Assembly (NCBI RefSeq): GCF_018129985.1
Contig: NZ_JAFCKT010000004.1
Span: 1 to 64,000, forward strand
Direction: 5' to 3'
DNA from: Bradyrhizobium sp. SZCCT0148
Lineage (GTDB): Bacteria; Pseudomonadota; Alphaproteobacteria; Rhizobiales; Xanthobacteraceae
Length of the DNA: 64,000 nt
A model generated the notes under the pieces. It did not search any database. It worked only from the letters and a program-made list of their open reading frames with translations, and was not told the origin of the DNA. The stretch's first letter is position 1. Each line of letters begins with the position of its first letter. Positions 44,737 to 54,593 of the stretch are shown piece after piece. The translations under genes were made by a program, and so were the position numbers.

Positions 44737-45796
44737 CGGCGCATGCCAGGGCTTTCGTCGCGGCCCGGCGCCGGTCCCCCTCGAAGAGGCGACGATAAAG
44801 CACGACCGAGACGAGCCACGCGATCGCAAACAGCGCGATCACAGCGAAGCCGACATTGGCGAGCGATTCGTTGAGACCATCGACCAGCGTCCACACGCCC
44901 CCGGACAGGCCGAGCCGGTCGGCCGCCAAGCCGAGCGCTTCGATGCCGCCGATGAACAGCGCGACCACCACGGAGGCGCCGGTGATCGTGAGGTTGTACC
45001 AGAGCTTTCGCATGGGATCGACGAACGCCCATCGATAGGCGCTGACCATCAGTGCGGAGTCGGCCGTGTCGACCAGCGCCATGCCCGCCGCGAACAGCGC
45101 AGGGAAGACCAGCACGTCGGCGAGGGAGGCGCCGCGCGCGGCCTCGGTTGCGGAGATGCTGAGCAGGCCGATCTCGGTCGCCGTATCGAAGCCGAGCCCG
45201 AACAGGAAACCCAACGGATACATGTGCCAGGGCTTTGTGACCAGGCGGAACAGCGGTCCGAGCAGTCGCGCGAGGAAGCCGCGATTGGCGAGCAGCCGCT
45301 CGAGTCCCTCGGCGTCGTGCACGCCCTGCTCCCGTGCCGCGCGGAACGTCCGCCACAGGCCGGCGAAGATGACGAGATTGATGGCCGCGATCACAAGCAG
45401 GAAAACCGCCGACACCGAGGTGCCGATAAGGCCGCCGATGTCCTTGAGCAGGCTGTCGCCGCCGAGGCCCACCACGCCGAGCGCAAGCAAGAGGGTCGCG
45501 ACCACGACGACGGTGGAATGGCCGAGCGCGAAATAGAGGCCGACACTGTGCGGCGCGCCATCCGCCTGCATCAATTTGCGCACGACGTTGTCGATGGCGG
45601 CGATGTGATCGGCATCGACGGCGTGCCGGAGGCCGAACACCCAGGCCAGCAGCGCAGTCGCCAGAACCGTAGGTCGGTCGCCGAACAGCGCGAAGGCCCA
45701 GGCCCATGCGGCGATGTTGGCGGCAATCAGCCCTCCGAACAGCACCGCCGTTCCGGGCTCGACCGCCCGCAAAGTCCGCCTCACCGCCTGCTCCAT
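44717..45796 (-). CDS. NiCoT-family nickel/cobalt permease
   Basis: A 359-residue membrane protein with about eight spans. The signature HX4DH is met by His58, Asp63 and His64 in RHAVDADHIAAID; LGHSTVV, GLGFDTATE and GMALVDTADSALM are the other family motifs. A perfect GTATGA-N16-TCATAC lies 16 bp before the start, so nickel is the likelier metal. Possible clients are hydrogenase or urease made elsewhere in the genome. The TonB receptor follows with overlap. Confidence 0.93.
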   Translation of the reverse strand: MEQAVRRTLRAVEPGTAVLFGGLIAANIAAWAWAFALFGDRPTVLATALLAWVFGLRHAVDADHIAAIDNVVRKLMQADGAPHSVGLYFALGHSTVVVVATLLLALGVVGLGGDSLLKDIGGLIGTSVSAVFLLVIAAINLVIFAGLWRTFRAAREQGVHDAEGLERLLANRGFLARLLGPLFRLVTKPWHMYPLGFLFGLGFDTATEIGLLSISATEAARGASLADVLVFPALFAAGMALVDTADSALMVSAYRWAFVDPMRKLWYNLTITGASVVVALFIGGIEALGLAADRLGLSGGVWTLVDGLNESLANVGFAVIALFAIAWLVSVVLYRRLFEGDRRRAATKALACADATEAA

Positions 45797-45811
45797 CCAC
45801 CTGATCCCGCA

Positions 45812-45839
45812 GTATGACGTTTATCAAGAACCCTCATAC
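45812..45839. promoter_or_regulatory. NikR-type operator GTATGA-N16-TCATAC
   Basis: GTATGA at 45812-45817 and TCATAC at 45834-45839 are perfect inverted half-sites separated by exactly 16 bases, the consensus of Escherichia coli NikR and its alphaproteobacterial homologues. It ends 43 bp and begins 16 bp before the NiCoT start codon, a position fit for repression under nickel excess. No nikR gene is seen in the window. Confidence 0.8.
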
Positions 45840-45913
45840 TGGCAAGAGCAAGAGCCGCGCCAGTTTCGGTCCTGCGGACGAAAGGCACCGGAAACGGAAG
45901 TCACCTCATTGAT

Positions 45914-45934
45914 TCAATGAAATTATTTCACTGA
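45914..45934. promoter_or_regulatory. AT-rich near-palindrome upstream of the NiCoT gene
   Basis: The arms TCAaTGAAA and TTTCAcTGA pair with one mismatch across a 3-base centre. It lies 118 bp upstream of the permease start. It does not match the Irr or RirA consensus as I know them. It could be a second operator or the site of an unrelated regulator. Confidence 0.35.
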
Positions 45935-46025
45935 GGCCATCACTGGAGGGGGAGCGAGCTGCGGCGCACCGGTTGCCAAGCAACTATCCACTTTGTCGGC
46001 CAGGTCGACCGATCTGCACACGGTC

Positions 46026-46053
46026 GTCACCCGCATGCACGTCACCCGCATGC
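46026..46053. repeat. Short tandem duplication
   Basis: GTCACCCGCATGC occurs twice with a 2-base spacer (46026-46038 and 46041-46053). It lies in the 328-bp gap between the NiCoT gene and the stop of the next TonB receptor. No role is evident; it may be slippage, or paired sites for a protein. Confidence 0.5.
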
Positions 46054-46124
46054 TGCCGCCGGCTTCTGCACGACCGCTCCCGCAATCGCGCCCGGGAGCG
46101 GTTGCTGATTTGCGACAACGGCGA

Positions 46125-48401
46125 CTACATATCCACGGTCATCGACAGGAGATACGTCCGTGGCGCCCCCAGGAAGAACGTCCCGAACGACGCCACGCTG
46201 GACCAGTAACTCGCCCCGGTCACATTCTGGATGTTGGCGCGGAAGACCGTCTTCCTGCCGCTGATCGCCGTGGTGTAACGGGCGCCGAGATCCAGCCGCG
46301 TCCACTCCGGAATCGGTTGCTTGTTCGCGGCGTCGACGAACTGCCTGCCCGTGTAGATCACGGCTCCATTCAAGGTGAGATCCCTCATCCACGGCAGGTC
46401 CCACTCCACACCGATATTGGCCTGCACGTTCGGAACGCCGATCGGCGTATTGCCCACATTGGCCGCGACGGCTGTCTTCGTCAGGGTGCCGTCCAGCAGC
46501 GAAATGCCTCCGAGGACGCGAACATCCGGCTTGAGCTCGCCGTAGACGCTGAATTCCAGTCCGCGGACCCGTTGTTCACCCGTCGCCGCGAAACGCCCGG
46601 CGGACAGTTCGCCGCTCGCCTTCGATATCTCGAACGCGCTGAAGGTGGTTGCGATCCGGCCGAACTCCACCTTGACGCCGGCCTCGTACTGTTTTGCGAC
46701 GTAGGGCTGCAGCACTTCGCCGAAATTGGATGCGTTCTGAGGAGCCACGTCGCCCCGCGCGAGGCCTTCGACATAATTGGCGTACAAGGAGACATTCTCC
46801 ACGGGCCGGACGACGAGACCGACCACCGGGGTAACCGCACTCTTGTCATATGATGAGCTCAGCGTCCCGATGTTGGAGAGATAGTTGTGGGCTTCGATGC
46901 CCTGCCGCCGGACACCAAGGGTCAGAAGGACCCGCTCGTCGAGCACGGATAAAGTGTCGGCAATCGAAAGCCCCGTGAGTTCGCTGTCCGACAGCCGGGG
47001 CCGGTCGCTGATCTCGTTGGCCAACTGAGTCGGCGCGACGGTCGGATTGTAGATGTTCGAGGTGACGGGACTACCATTCGTCAGGCGCCGGTACAGTGCA
47101 TCCCGATAGACCGAAGCCTGGACGGCAAGAGCATGATGGACGAAGCCTGTGTCGAAGCGGGCGCGGACTCCGCCGTCATATGTGGTTCGATCGATGCTGA
47201 GGCCGAAGTACTGGGGCGTAGAGGTCGTATCGCCGCTCGTGTTGACGATCGTTGGAAGACCGAAGAACCGTTCGACATTCGTCTTCGCACCACCGACATC
47301 CGCGAACAGAGTGACCTGATCGCTGACATCGTACTCGGTCCGCAGCAAGGCGGATTGGTCGTTGATGCGTGACCATTCCCAGGGCTGGGTCACGTTCAGC
47401 TTGCCGTCCGGCGCCTTTGGCACCTGCAGTCCGGGCGCCATCAAAAAGGGACGTGAGGGAGCGTCGAACCGATCGGTCTGCGCAATGAGATAGAGCCAGG
47501 ACCTGAAGCGCTCGCCTCGATAATCCAGCGCCAGCGATCCGACACCCGTCGTCTCGGACTGGCGATCGATGGGCGTATCACCACCGCGGAGACTCCCGCT
47601 GGCACGCACGCCCCATTCCTTGCCGTCGCCGTAGCGTCTGGCAACATCCCAGTGACCGCCGAAGCGTGCGGTCGAACCGTAGCTCGCGGTCAAGCGGGTC
47701 AGATCCTCTTGCGCGCGCTTGGGCACGACATTGATGACGCCGCCAACGCCGCCGTTGGGCGCCATGCCCGAGAGCGCAGCCGACGGACCTTTCAGCACTT
47801 CGATGCGCTCGACGTAATCCGTGAGGATCCGATATGTCGGCGCGATTCCGTAAAGGCCCTCGAAGGCGAACTCACCGTTGTTGCCTTCATTGATCGGGAA
47901 GCCGCGTATGTTGAAGGAATCGACGATACCGCCCGTCGGGTGGGAGCTTCGCACGGACGGATCGAGGATCAGGGCATCGGCACCCGTTGCCGCCTGCTGA
48001 TCCCGAATGAACTTGTCGGTGTAGCTCGTCGCGCTGAACGGTGACTTCATGGTGCTGGTATTGCCGAGCATTCCCAGCCGCGCGCCTTGAGCGACCTGGC
48101 CCCCCGCAAAGGCGGGGACGACACCCGACTGCGATTGCACGGCGACGGTCTGAGCTTGCGGGGCACGCCGTGAGGTCGATCGGACCCGGGCGTCGTTTCG
48201 CCTGGTCGGCGCACGGCGGGCCGATTGCTTCGCCGGCGCTTCGACGGTCACCGGAGGAAGAGAGCTGCCGCCTTGTGACGTTTGGGATCGCGCAGGCCAT
48301 TCGAACCACGTGAGCACAGCCACTCCACCCAGCAGCGCCGCAGCAAACCGCGCCACCGTCCCAACCCCACCCGCACGCAGCATTCCCAGCACGTCCTTCA
48401 T
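46125..48401 (-). CDS. TonB-dependent siderophore receptor
   Basis: About 758 residues. An N-terminal hydrophobic signal region, a Pro/Arg-rich linker, then the plug (IRGFPINEGNNG, VEVLKGPSA-like IEVLKGPSAALSGM, GGVGGVINVVPKRA) and a barrel ending in LLSMTVDM. The plug motifs are typical of the TonB-siderophore (FhuA/FpvA-like) group. No TonB-box call is certain. The start could be 48401, 48383 or further upstream to 48509; none has a clear ribosome site. It is separated from the nickel genes and its ligand is unknown. Confidence 0.83.
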   Translation of the reverse strand: MKDVLGMLRAGGVGTVARFAAALLGGVAVLTWFEWPARSQTSQGGSSLPPVTVEAPAKQSARRAPTRRNDARVRSTSRRAPQAQTVAVQSQSGVVPAFAGGQVAQGARLGMLGNTSTMKSPFSATSYTDKFIRDQQAATGADALILDPSVRSSHPTGGIVDSFNIRGFPINEGNNGEFAFEGLYGIAPTYRILTDYVERIEVLKGPSAALSGMAPNGGVGGVINVVPKRAQEDLTRLTASYGSTARFGGHWDVARRYGDGKEWGVRASGSLRGGDTPIDRQSETTGVGSLALDYRGERFRSWLYLIAQTDRFDAPSRPFLMAPGLQVPKAPDGKLNVTQPWEWSRINDQSALLRTEYDVSDQVTLFADVGGAKTNVERFFGLPTIVNTSGDTTSTPQYFGLSIDRTTYDGGVRARFDTGFVHHALAVQASVYRDALYRRLTNGSPVTSNIYNPTVAPTQLANEISDRPRLSDSELTGLSIADTLSVLDERVLLTLGVRRQGIEAHNYLSNIGTLSSSYDKSAVTPVVGLVVRPVENVSLYANYVEGLARGDVAPQNASNFGEVLQPYVAKQYEAGVKVEFGRIATTFSAFEISKASGELSAGRFAATGEQRVRGLEFSVYGELKPDVRVLGGISLLDGTLTKTAVAANVGNTPIGVPNVQANIGVEWDLPWMRDLTLNGAVIYTGRQFVDAANKQPIPEWTRLDLGARYTTAISGRKTVFRANIQNVTGASYWSSVASFGTFFLGAPRTYLLSMTVDM

Positions 48402-48839
48402 CAATAGCGCGCAGCCCGCCGTGAAGCGGCTCCGCGCCTGGCCAGCCACGACCATGGATCGAAGAACAGCTCTTCGTATCCGTGTTCGACCGCCACCATG
48501 TCCCGTCAATCAGTTGCTCTGCGGACGCGCATTCGCGTTTGCTGCCTTGGTCTCGGCGGCAACATTCGAATGTCAGCGGTCTGCATCGCCTTTTTAGGAA
48601 GCCGCTATCGTGGCGGCAACGCAAATGCGCGCCTTGCGGCTTAGAATGCCTCGATCATCAGCGACAGGCGAAAATGTCTGGAACGATTCAAATGCGCTGT
48701 GAATGATTCAAGACCCTTGCGGCCAGAATGCCGCAGGAAGATCAATGCTGCTTCAACGTCGCCGCAAAAATTTGTCACTGCCGATCCGGCTCGAGAGAGT
48801 TGCGACAGGACGGAGCAGCGCAAATCGGCAAAGTTCAAC
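48402..48839. other. Intergenic region before the siderophore receptor
   Basis: No gene is supported here. It may include the true start of the siderophore receptor (open frame to 48509). A hairpin TGCGGC-N6-GCCGCA lies at 48718-48735 past the Bug-gene stop, and two GATTCAA strings occur 24 bases apart near 48685-48710. No iron-responsive box was recognised. Confidence 0.4.
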
Positions 48840-49865
48840 TCAGTCGCGCTTGAGTCCGATCGACTTGACGATGGGAGCAAGGCGGGTCAGTTCGTCCTCG
48901 ACGAGGCGTTGAAATTTGTCGGGGCCTGAATCGACGTCCGGCTCCAGACCTTGCGACCGATAGCTGTCCTGCAACTGCGGATCGGCCATCGCCGTGCGGG
49001 TTGCCTTGGAGATCTGCTCCACGATCGTATCCGGGGTTGCTCGTGGGGCGAACAAGCCAAACCAGCCGGCATATCTGAGCTCCGGCATGCCGGATTCGAT
49101 GACCGTCGGAATTCCCGGCGCGCCGCTCAACCGCCGTTCGCTCGTCACGGCGATCAGCCGCAGCTTGCCGGCAAGTTGTAACTGCAGGATCTGGCTCGAC
49201 ACCACGGCAATGACGGCAGAGATCTGGCCACTGATGAGGTCGTTGGTAGCGGAACTCATGCCCCGATAGGGCACGTGGACGAAGTCAGTTGCAAGACCGG
49301 ATTGCAGCCTGAACATCTCGCCGACGAGATGATTGCCGGTGCCGACGCCCGGAGTGCCGTAAGAGAGCTTGCCCGGATTGGCTCTTGCAAAAGCGACCAG
49401 CTCCCGCAGTTCCTTCACCGGCAGCGAGGGATGAACCGCGAAGGCAAGCGTGCTCGTAATCAGGCGATAGATGGCGCGGAAGTCACGAACCGGATCGTAG
49501 GCGGGCTGCGCCGAGGACAACGGAATCATGACCTGCGTACTGCCATTGCCGAGCAGAAGCGAATAGCCGTCGGGAGCGCTCTGCGCCACCGCGGCGGAGC
49601 CGATCGCGCCGCCGGCGCCGCCGATATTCTCGACATAGATCGGGCCCAGCAGCGATGCGACCTTCTCCGCCCAGGGACGGCCGATCTGATCACCCGCGGC
49701 ACCGGCCGTATAGGGAATGACCAGCCTGATGGGCCGGGAGGGATAATCGCCGGCGGCAACACAGCCGGGCCATGCAGCCAGCGCCGTGATACGCGCCGCC
49801 TTATCGAGCAGCTCTCGCCGGGACAGGAGGGATATCTTCTGCGTATTCAGCACCGTGTCGATCAT
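48840..49865 (-). CDS. Bug/TctC-type tripartite tricarboxylate binding protein
   Basis: A 341-residue receptor of the Bug family: YPSRPIRLVIPYTAGAAGD after the signal, then VENIGGAGGAIGS, SYGTPGVGTGNHLVGE and FVHVPYRGMSSA, all typical. Bug proteins bind carboxylates, amides or aromatics for TctAB permeases or signalling; no TctAB genes are adjacent, so it is an orphan, as is common. The start ATG 49865 is tentative; the signal (RRELLDKAARITALAAW) is atypical in hydrophobicity. Confidence 0.85.
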   Translation of the reverse strand: MIDTVLNTQKISLLSRRELLDKAARITALAAWPGCVAAGDYPSRPIRLVIPYTAGAAGDQIGRPWAEKVASLLGPIYVENIGGAGGAIGSAAVAQSAPDGYSLLLGNGSTQVMIPLSSAQPAYDPVRDFRAIYRLITSTLAFAVHPSLPVKELRELVAFARANPGKLSYGTPGVGTGNHLVGEMFRLQSGLATDFVHVPYRGMSSATNDLISGQISAVIAVVSSQILQLQLAGKLRLIAVTSERRLSGAPGIPTVIESGMPELRYAGWFGLFAPRATPDTIVEQISKATRTAMADPQLQDSYRSQGLEPDVDSGPDKFQRLVEDELTRLAPIVKSIGLKRD

Positions 49866-50160
49866 ACACGATTGATGGGCCTTGCAAATCCACGCACGGA
49901 GATCGCTGCCCTGCACGGTGTGAGCGGCAAGCTTGGTCAACGGCCTGTGTGCCGTCTTCGACGGCGTCTCGAGCGGTCGACAGCTCGACCGTGCGACAGC
50001 TAGAACGCTATGGGATTTAAGAATTTGGTAACGATACGGAGATGGTTGAGCGCATTAATGCAAATGGCACGCCGCCGGTGTCTCGCCCGTAACGACCCTG
50101 CTATAAAGCGTGGCCACGGCTCGATCGACTTCGCAAATTATCCGGTTTCCCTGATTGCGC

Positions 50161-51297
50161 ATGAACAAGCTCAGCAACAATTTCGACATCGCCATCGAGC
50201 AGGCGTTCGACTTCCTGTCTCCGGAGTATGCCGAGCTGTTCGATCGCTCGGCCGCCACGGCATTTCAGCATCCGATCTGGCTGCATAGCCTCTACAACAG
50301 GCTCGCTTCGGACGCGGGTGCGACACCTCTGGTCGTCGTGGTTCGCCACCGCGCGACGGGCGCCCTTGCGATGGTGCTGCCCCTGCTCCGGATCCGGCGC
50401 GGTCCGATCCGGACCGTCGAGTTCGCCGACCTCCGCGTCTCCGACTATCTGGCGCCGGTTTGCAGCCAGACGGTGTTTTCGCAGCTGCTCGACGATGCGG
50501 ACGCGTGCGCGGAGATTCGGCGCCTCATTCGACCTTTCGATCTGCTCCGCATGACCAAGCTGCCCGACGGACGGCTTCCGATCGAGACCCTCCTCGCCGC
50601 ATCGCGCCGCGTCTCGATGGAAACCAATGCCTACGCGACGGTGCTGGTCGCGCCGTTCGAACAATGGCGGACGAGTGCGATCGATCGCTCCTATCAGAAG
50701 GAGCTCGCAAAGAAATATCGTCAGTTGCAGAAGAAGGGCGCGCTGAGCTTCTCATGCTGCAATGACGACACCTCCGTGCAAGAAGCCATGGATGTGATGA
50801 GGAAGCTTCGCGGTCCGCGCTTCCAGGCGCAAGGCGACGGAGATCTGCTGCAGCGTCCCGAATATTTCGGCTTCTATTCCGACGTGGCCCTTCGTGGGCT
50901 CGGCGCCTTTGTGCGCCTCTATGCCATGAAGATGGACGGCGAGGTGATCGCCGCCGTGCTCGGCCTCTGCCATCGGGACAGCTTCCTCATCATCATGAGC
51001 GCCTTCGACATTGCCGGGTACAAGAGCCAATCGCTGGGCGCGCTGATGTTCGAGCAGGTGGCGCGGGATTGTATCGAGCGTGGGGATCAGATGCTCGATT
51101 TCACCATTGGTGACGAGCCCTACAAGAAATTGTTCGGTGGACAGCCCTCTCCGATGTGGGCGATCACGAAAGCCGGCAGTACCGCAGGCGCTATCACCCT
51201 GTTCGCGCTGAAGCAGGCTCCCTGGCTGAAGCTCGCAGCCAAGCGGCTGTCGGATTTGCGGCTGCTGCCCGCGCGCACCCCAACGCCCACGCGCTGA
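50161..51297 (+). CDS. GNAT-fold protein of the CelD/BcsL (BioF2-like) family
   Basis: A 378-residue cytoplasmic protein of two GNAT-like halves: an N-terminal half with FQHPIWLHSLYNRL, and a C-terminal acetyltransferase-like half with YKSQSLGALMFEQVARDCIERG and DFTIGDEPYKKLF. Such proteins are tied to exopolysaccharide and cellulose loci and are thought to acylate a glycan precursor. An ATG at 50161 is chosen; a TTG two codons upstream is also possible. It neighbours a flippase and glycosyltransferases. Confidence 0.8.
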   Translation: MNKLSNNFDIAIEQAFDFLSPEYAELFDRSAATAFQHPIWLHSLYNRLASDAGATPLVVVVRHRATGALAMVLPLLRIRRGPIRTVEFADLRVSDYLAPVCSQTVFSQLLDDADACAEIRRLIRPFDLLRMTKLPDGRLPIETLLAASRRVSMETNAYATVLVAPFEQWRTSAIDRSYQKELAKKYRQLQKKGALSFSCCNDDTSVQEAMDVMRKLRGPRFQAQGDGDLLQRPEYFGFYSDVALRGLGAFVRLYAMKMDGEVIAAVLGLCHRDSFLIIMSAFDIAGYKSQSLGALMFEQVARDCIERGDQMLDFTIGDEPYKKLFGGQPSPMWAITKAGSTAGAITLFALKQAPWLKLAAKRLSDLRLLPARTPTPTR

Positions 51298-51324
51298 AAG
51301 ACGGCAGGCGAAAGGCCGCAGAAC

Positions 51325-52548
51325 TCAGGCGCGCAGGACGCCGCGAACCCGTCCAATCCAGCCAGGATGCATTTGATCGACGCGGTGTGCCAGGCTGCGC
51401 CGCAGGAAGTGCAACCGGCGACGAACGTCCCAGCCGATATCGTCGCGTGACGTCAGGGCCTGGCGGAAGCGCGCCAACTTCAGCGACTGCTGATCCGCCG
51501 CGATCTTGTCGCGATCGGAATAGAACTGTGAGATCTTCTCAAGGCCCATACCGGGGGTCGCGAGCCATTTCGGCGCATATTCGGTGCACAGACGATCGAC
51601 ATCCACCAGCAGGCGCGCGACGCCCGTGCCGGCGGCGGGACAATTGGTCTGGAATGCATCGCCGATAAGCACGATGCCGGGTTGGAGGTGTCCCTCGACA
51701 ACGGTCAAATCCATCACCCAGTTCTGAACCCGGTCGATGACACGGAAATCGCCGAGATAGGTCCGCAATCCCGGCAGCAGACGCAGGACAGTCGCCTCCG
51801 GTTCGCGACGCAGCTCGCGCATGATCGGATCAGTCGGGTCGCGGAACATGAAGAGATTGGCTCGCATGCCAGCGCGTGCCGGAAACAGGCTGAGATAGTC
51901 GATGCCGTCGGCCGTGCGCTCGCCGTAGCAGGTCAGCGCTTCGAAATCGAAGGGGCGACCATCCTGACGGGCAATCGTGAAACCGAACGACACCGAATGG
52001 CGCTCGGCCAGAATCCGCCGCTTGATACCGAGTTTATAGCCCAGAGCCGCTGCCATGCCCGTGGCGAGAACGACGAGGCGCGCGGTCACGCGCCGTCCGG
52101 AGGCCAGCTCGAGATGCTGGACGTCGCCGCCACCACTGATCGCGGTCACCTCGTCGACGACCAGGCTGGAGGACGCGGGTATCTGGCTGCGCGCCATGGC
52201 AACGAGATCGGCATAGGAAAATCCATAAGCCTGGCCGACGCTGACATCGACCACCTTGCCTTCCCGAATGTTGAGCACCTGATCATACCGGCAAGCGACA
52301 TCCTCGAGCGCGCTGAAGAAGCCCAGCTTGCGCAACAACTCAAGTTGATGGCCGCCGATCTTCTCGACCCGGAATTCGTCCGGATGGCCGGCGCGCTTTT
52401 CGATCAGGACGATGCGGTGCCCTGCCCGCGCCAGCACGGCCGCCGCAAGCGACCCTGCAAGGCCGCCACCGACGATTGCGACGTCCGCAATGGTCGTCGA
52501 AGTACCAGCTGTGTCGATCGGCTCGGTCACAGTTCCATCCGCCGTCAT
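51325..52548 (-). CDS. FAD-dependent monooxygenase/halogenase-like flavoprotein
   Basis: A 407-residue flavoprotein with the Rossmann GGGLAGSLAAAVLARAG, VVLATG and the second FAD motif GIVLIGDAFQTNCPAAGTG. The overall order fits class A monooxygenases (UbiH/halogenase/geranylgeranyl-reductase group). It converges with the GNAT gene and diverges from the flippase gene; it may modify a lipid carrier or glycan, but this is a guess from position. GGGAG lies nine bases before the ATG at 52548. Confidence 0.75.
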   Translation of the reverse strand: MTADGTVTEPIDTAGTSTTIADVAIVGGGLAGSLAAAVLARAGHRIVLIEKRAGHPDEFRVEKIGGHQLELLRKLGFFSALEDVACRYDQVLNIREGKVVDVSVGQAYGFSYADLVAMARSQIPASSSLVVDEVTAISGGGDVQHLELASGRRVTARLVVLATGMAAALGYKLGIKRRILAERHSVSFGFTIARQDGRPFDFEALTCYGERTADGIDYLSLFPARAGMRANLFMFRDPTDPIMRELRREPEATVLRLLPGLRTYLGDFRVIDRVQNWVMDLTVVEGHLQPGIVLIGDAFQTNCPAAGTGVARLLVDVDRLCTEYAPKWLATPGMGLEKISQFYSDRDKIAADQQSLKLARFRQALTSRDDIGWDVRRRLHFLRRSLAHRVDQMHPGWIGRVRGVLRA

Positions 52549-53015
52549 GATCCAGGCTCCCACGTTCAACCAAAGTCGCACGTGCAATTCTCCGGCCTGA
52601 TGTCGCATCGCAGGACCGAACGCGATCATTTCTCGGTATCGAGGTTAATGAAGCTGAGAGCCTGCTGCGCCGATGATATCCGGCATGCCTCTTGCTCGGG
52701 ATTCTCGGCAATGTCTGGCTTCCGTCAGTTCTGCGGTCGACGCCGGCGAGCCAATTCGCATTGAAGCGGCTGATCACGCCTGCCCCGGCCGTCGATCGCT
52801 CGCTATTCCGGCAATCGGCCTCAGCGGGGCCTCGCTCTATTTGGGACAATGGGGACGGTCATGTTCCACAGTGAGCCAACCGGCGTCATCGCGATGTCGA
52901 CGCCGCAGGCGATATTCTTGATGACCCGCATTAACACTCGTGATTTTTCGGCATGCTAGGTTGTCACCGGTATCGGAACATGTCTCTTCAGGAGAGAGCA
53001 GCTCCTTAGACTTCA
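52549..53015. other. 467-bp divergent intergenic region
   Basis: This lies between the divergent flavoprotein and flippase genes and must hold both promoters. I find no gene with a ribosome site and no convincing palindrome. Local AT-rich stretches near 52910-52960 (with ACTCGTGATTTTTCGGCATG) could hold the flippase promoter. Confidence 0.35.
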
Positions 53016-54362
53016 ATGATCAAATCCCTCCTCCAGCTCATGCGGCGTGACGTCACGCGCGGTGTCGTCGGGACCATCCTGCTCAAGGTTGGAAGCGGCG
53101 CGCTGGCGTTTGCCGTGTTCTCGCTGGCGGCACGAACGATGTCGCCCGACGGTTTCGGCATCTTTGCGACCTGGCTTTCGGTCGCCCAGATCGCCGCCGT
53201 CGTCGGACTGGTCGGTCAGGAATCGCTGCTGGTGCGTTTCCTGAACGAGTATCAGGTCGGCGACAGGCCGGACCTCATCAAAGGCCTCCTCCAATCGAGC
53301 ATCAAGATCACTTCCGCTGCCATGCTGGTCGTCATCCTCGGCATGGCCATCGTGGCCAGCCTGAGAGGCGACTGGTGGGTGCTCATCCTTGCCGTGGCGG
53401 CCTATACGGCCGTGAACGCAGGCGTGATGCTCGGCAGTCAGGTCGCCCGCTCGCTGGTGAGCATTCTCATGGGCGAGGGAAATCGCGAGTTCTTCTGGCG
53501 GGTCATCGTCGTTCTCTTCCTGCTCGCCATGCTGCTCGGTCATCGGCTACTCGATCCCGCCGAGTTGTTCGCGGTCATGACCATTGCCATGTCGGCCGGC
53601 CTGGCTGCGCAGATCATCTCGATCGCGCGCGCGCTGCCTGATTTGCGCGGCACGCCGGCGCACGCCGAGACGTCCCGCTGGCGCTCGAGCTCGCTTCACT
53701 TCTGGCTCGCATCCATCCTCGAGGCCGCCAACCAGTATTTCGACGTCATTCTGGTGTACTGGATGCTGGATCCCGTGACCGCCGGCATTTACTTCGCCGC
53801 ATCGCGTCTCGCAAACATCTTCGCCATGCTGTCTGCGGCGCTATACACGTTCGGGGCGCGCCGGCTTCCGTCGCTGTATTTCAGCAAGAACCACCAGGAG
53901 TTCGGACGAACCCTGCGACTGATGGCGGAGGTGACCGCGCTATGCGTGGCCGCCGGGCTCGCCACGATTTGGATCGGCGGTCCCTATCTCCTCAACCTGT
54001 TCGGACCTCATTTCGCCACGCAGCACTCGGTCTTGATCGTGCTTGCAATCGGGACGGCCATCCAGGCCGCAGGCGGTCCGTCCGCGGCGATCCTGCAACT
54101 GACCGGCCATGAACGCATCTATGTTCCCGTCGTTGCCGCCAACGTCGCGTTGCGTCTCGTGGGGTTTCTCATCCTCATTCCCTGGCTCGGCCTGCTGGGC
54201 GCCGCGATTTCGGCCACCGTGTCGCTGGCGCTTGCGACCATTGCCCTGAATGTCCTCTGCCGCCGGCGAACAGGGGTGGATCCTTCGATCCTCGTGCTGT
54301 TGCGCGTCTCCGCCTGGAAACGCGGCAATTATGCAGTGCGCAGCGCCGACTCCAGCGACTAG
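53016..54362 (+). CDS. Polysaccharide flippase (MATE/Wzx-like, MVF superfamily)
   Basis: A 448-residue membrane protein with about 12-14 spans. The N-terminal LKVGSGALAFAVFSLAARTM and SPDGFGIFATW motif are typical of PST/Wzx exporters, which flip lipid-linked glycans to the periplasm. It is followed by a glycosyltransferase (231 bp) and a GINT-like gene. Confidence 0.85.
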   Translation: MIKSLLQLMRRDVTRGVVGTILLKVGSGALAFAVFSLAARTMSPDGFGIFATWLSVAQIAAVVGLVGQESLLVRFLNEYQVGDRPDLIKGLLQSSIKITSAAMLVVILGMAIVASLRGDWWVLILAVAAYTAVNAGVMLGSQVARSLVSILMGEGNREFFWRVIVVLFLLAMLLGHRLLDPAELFAVMTIAMSAGLAAQIISIARALPDLRGTPAHAETSRWRSSSLHFWLASILEAANQYFDVILVYWMLDPVTAGIYFAASRLANIFAMLSAALYTFGARRLPSLYFSKNHQEFGRTLRLMAEVTALCVAAGLATIWIGGPYLLNLFGPHFATQHSVLIVLAIGTAIQAAGGPSAAILQLTGHERIYVPVVAANVALRLVGFLILIPWLGLLGAAISATVSLALATIALNVLCRRRTGVDPSILVLLRVSAWKRGNYAVRSADSSD

Positions 54363-54593
54363 ACGTCAGTCACACCGACCCGCGGCGGCTCGCGATCACG
54401 CGCGGGCCGGATCGGTTGGTTAACGTGCTCGCTCGCCGCATCCGGCATGCCGGTGAAACGGCTGCGGGAACGATGTCGACGGCCGAGCCTGGCATTAACT
54501 CCGTTTGTCGCTAGTCGGTGTCCACGTGCAGCCCGCATGATAGGTACGGGGTTAAGAAGGTGAAGATTTCGTTTCTCTAGCGGGTCGGGATCC

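Noticed and set aside
45797..46124. Cobalamin riboswitch upstream of the NiCoT gene
   Set aside because: No B12-box-like conserved sequence was seen, and the perfect NikR operator explains the regulation better.
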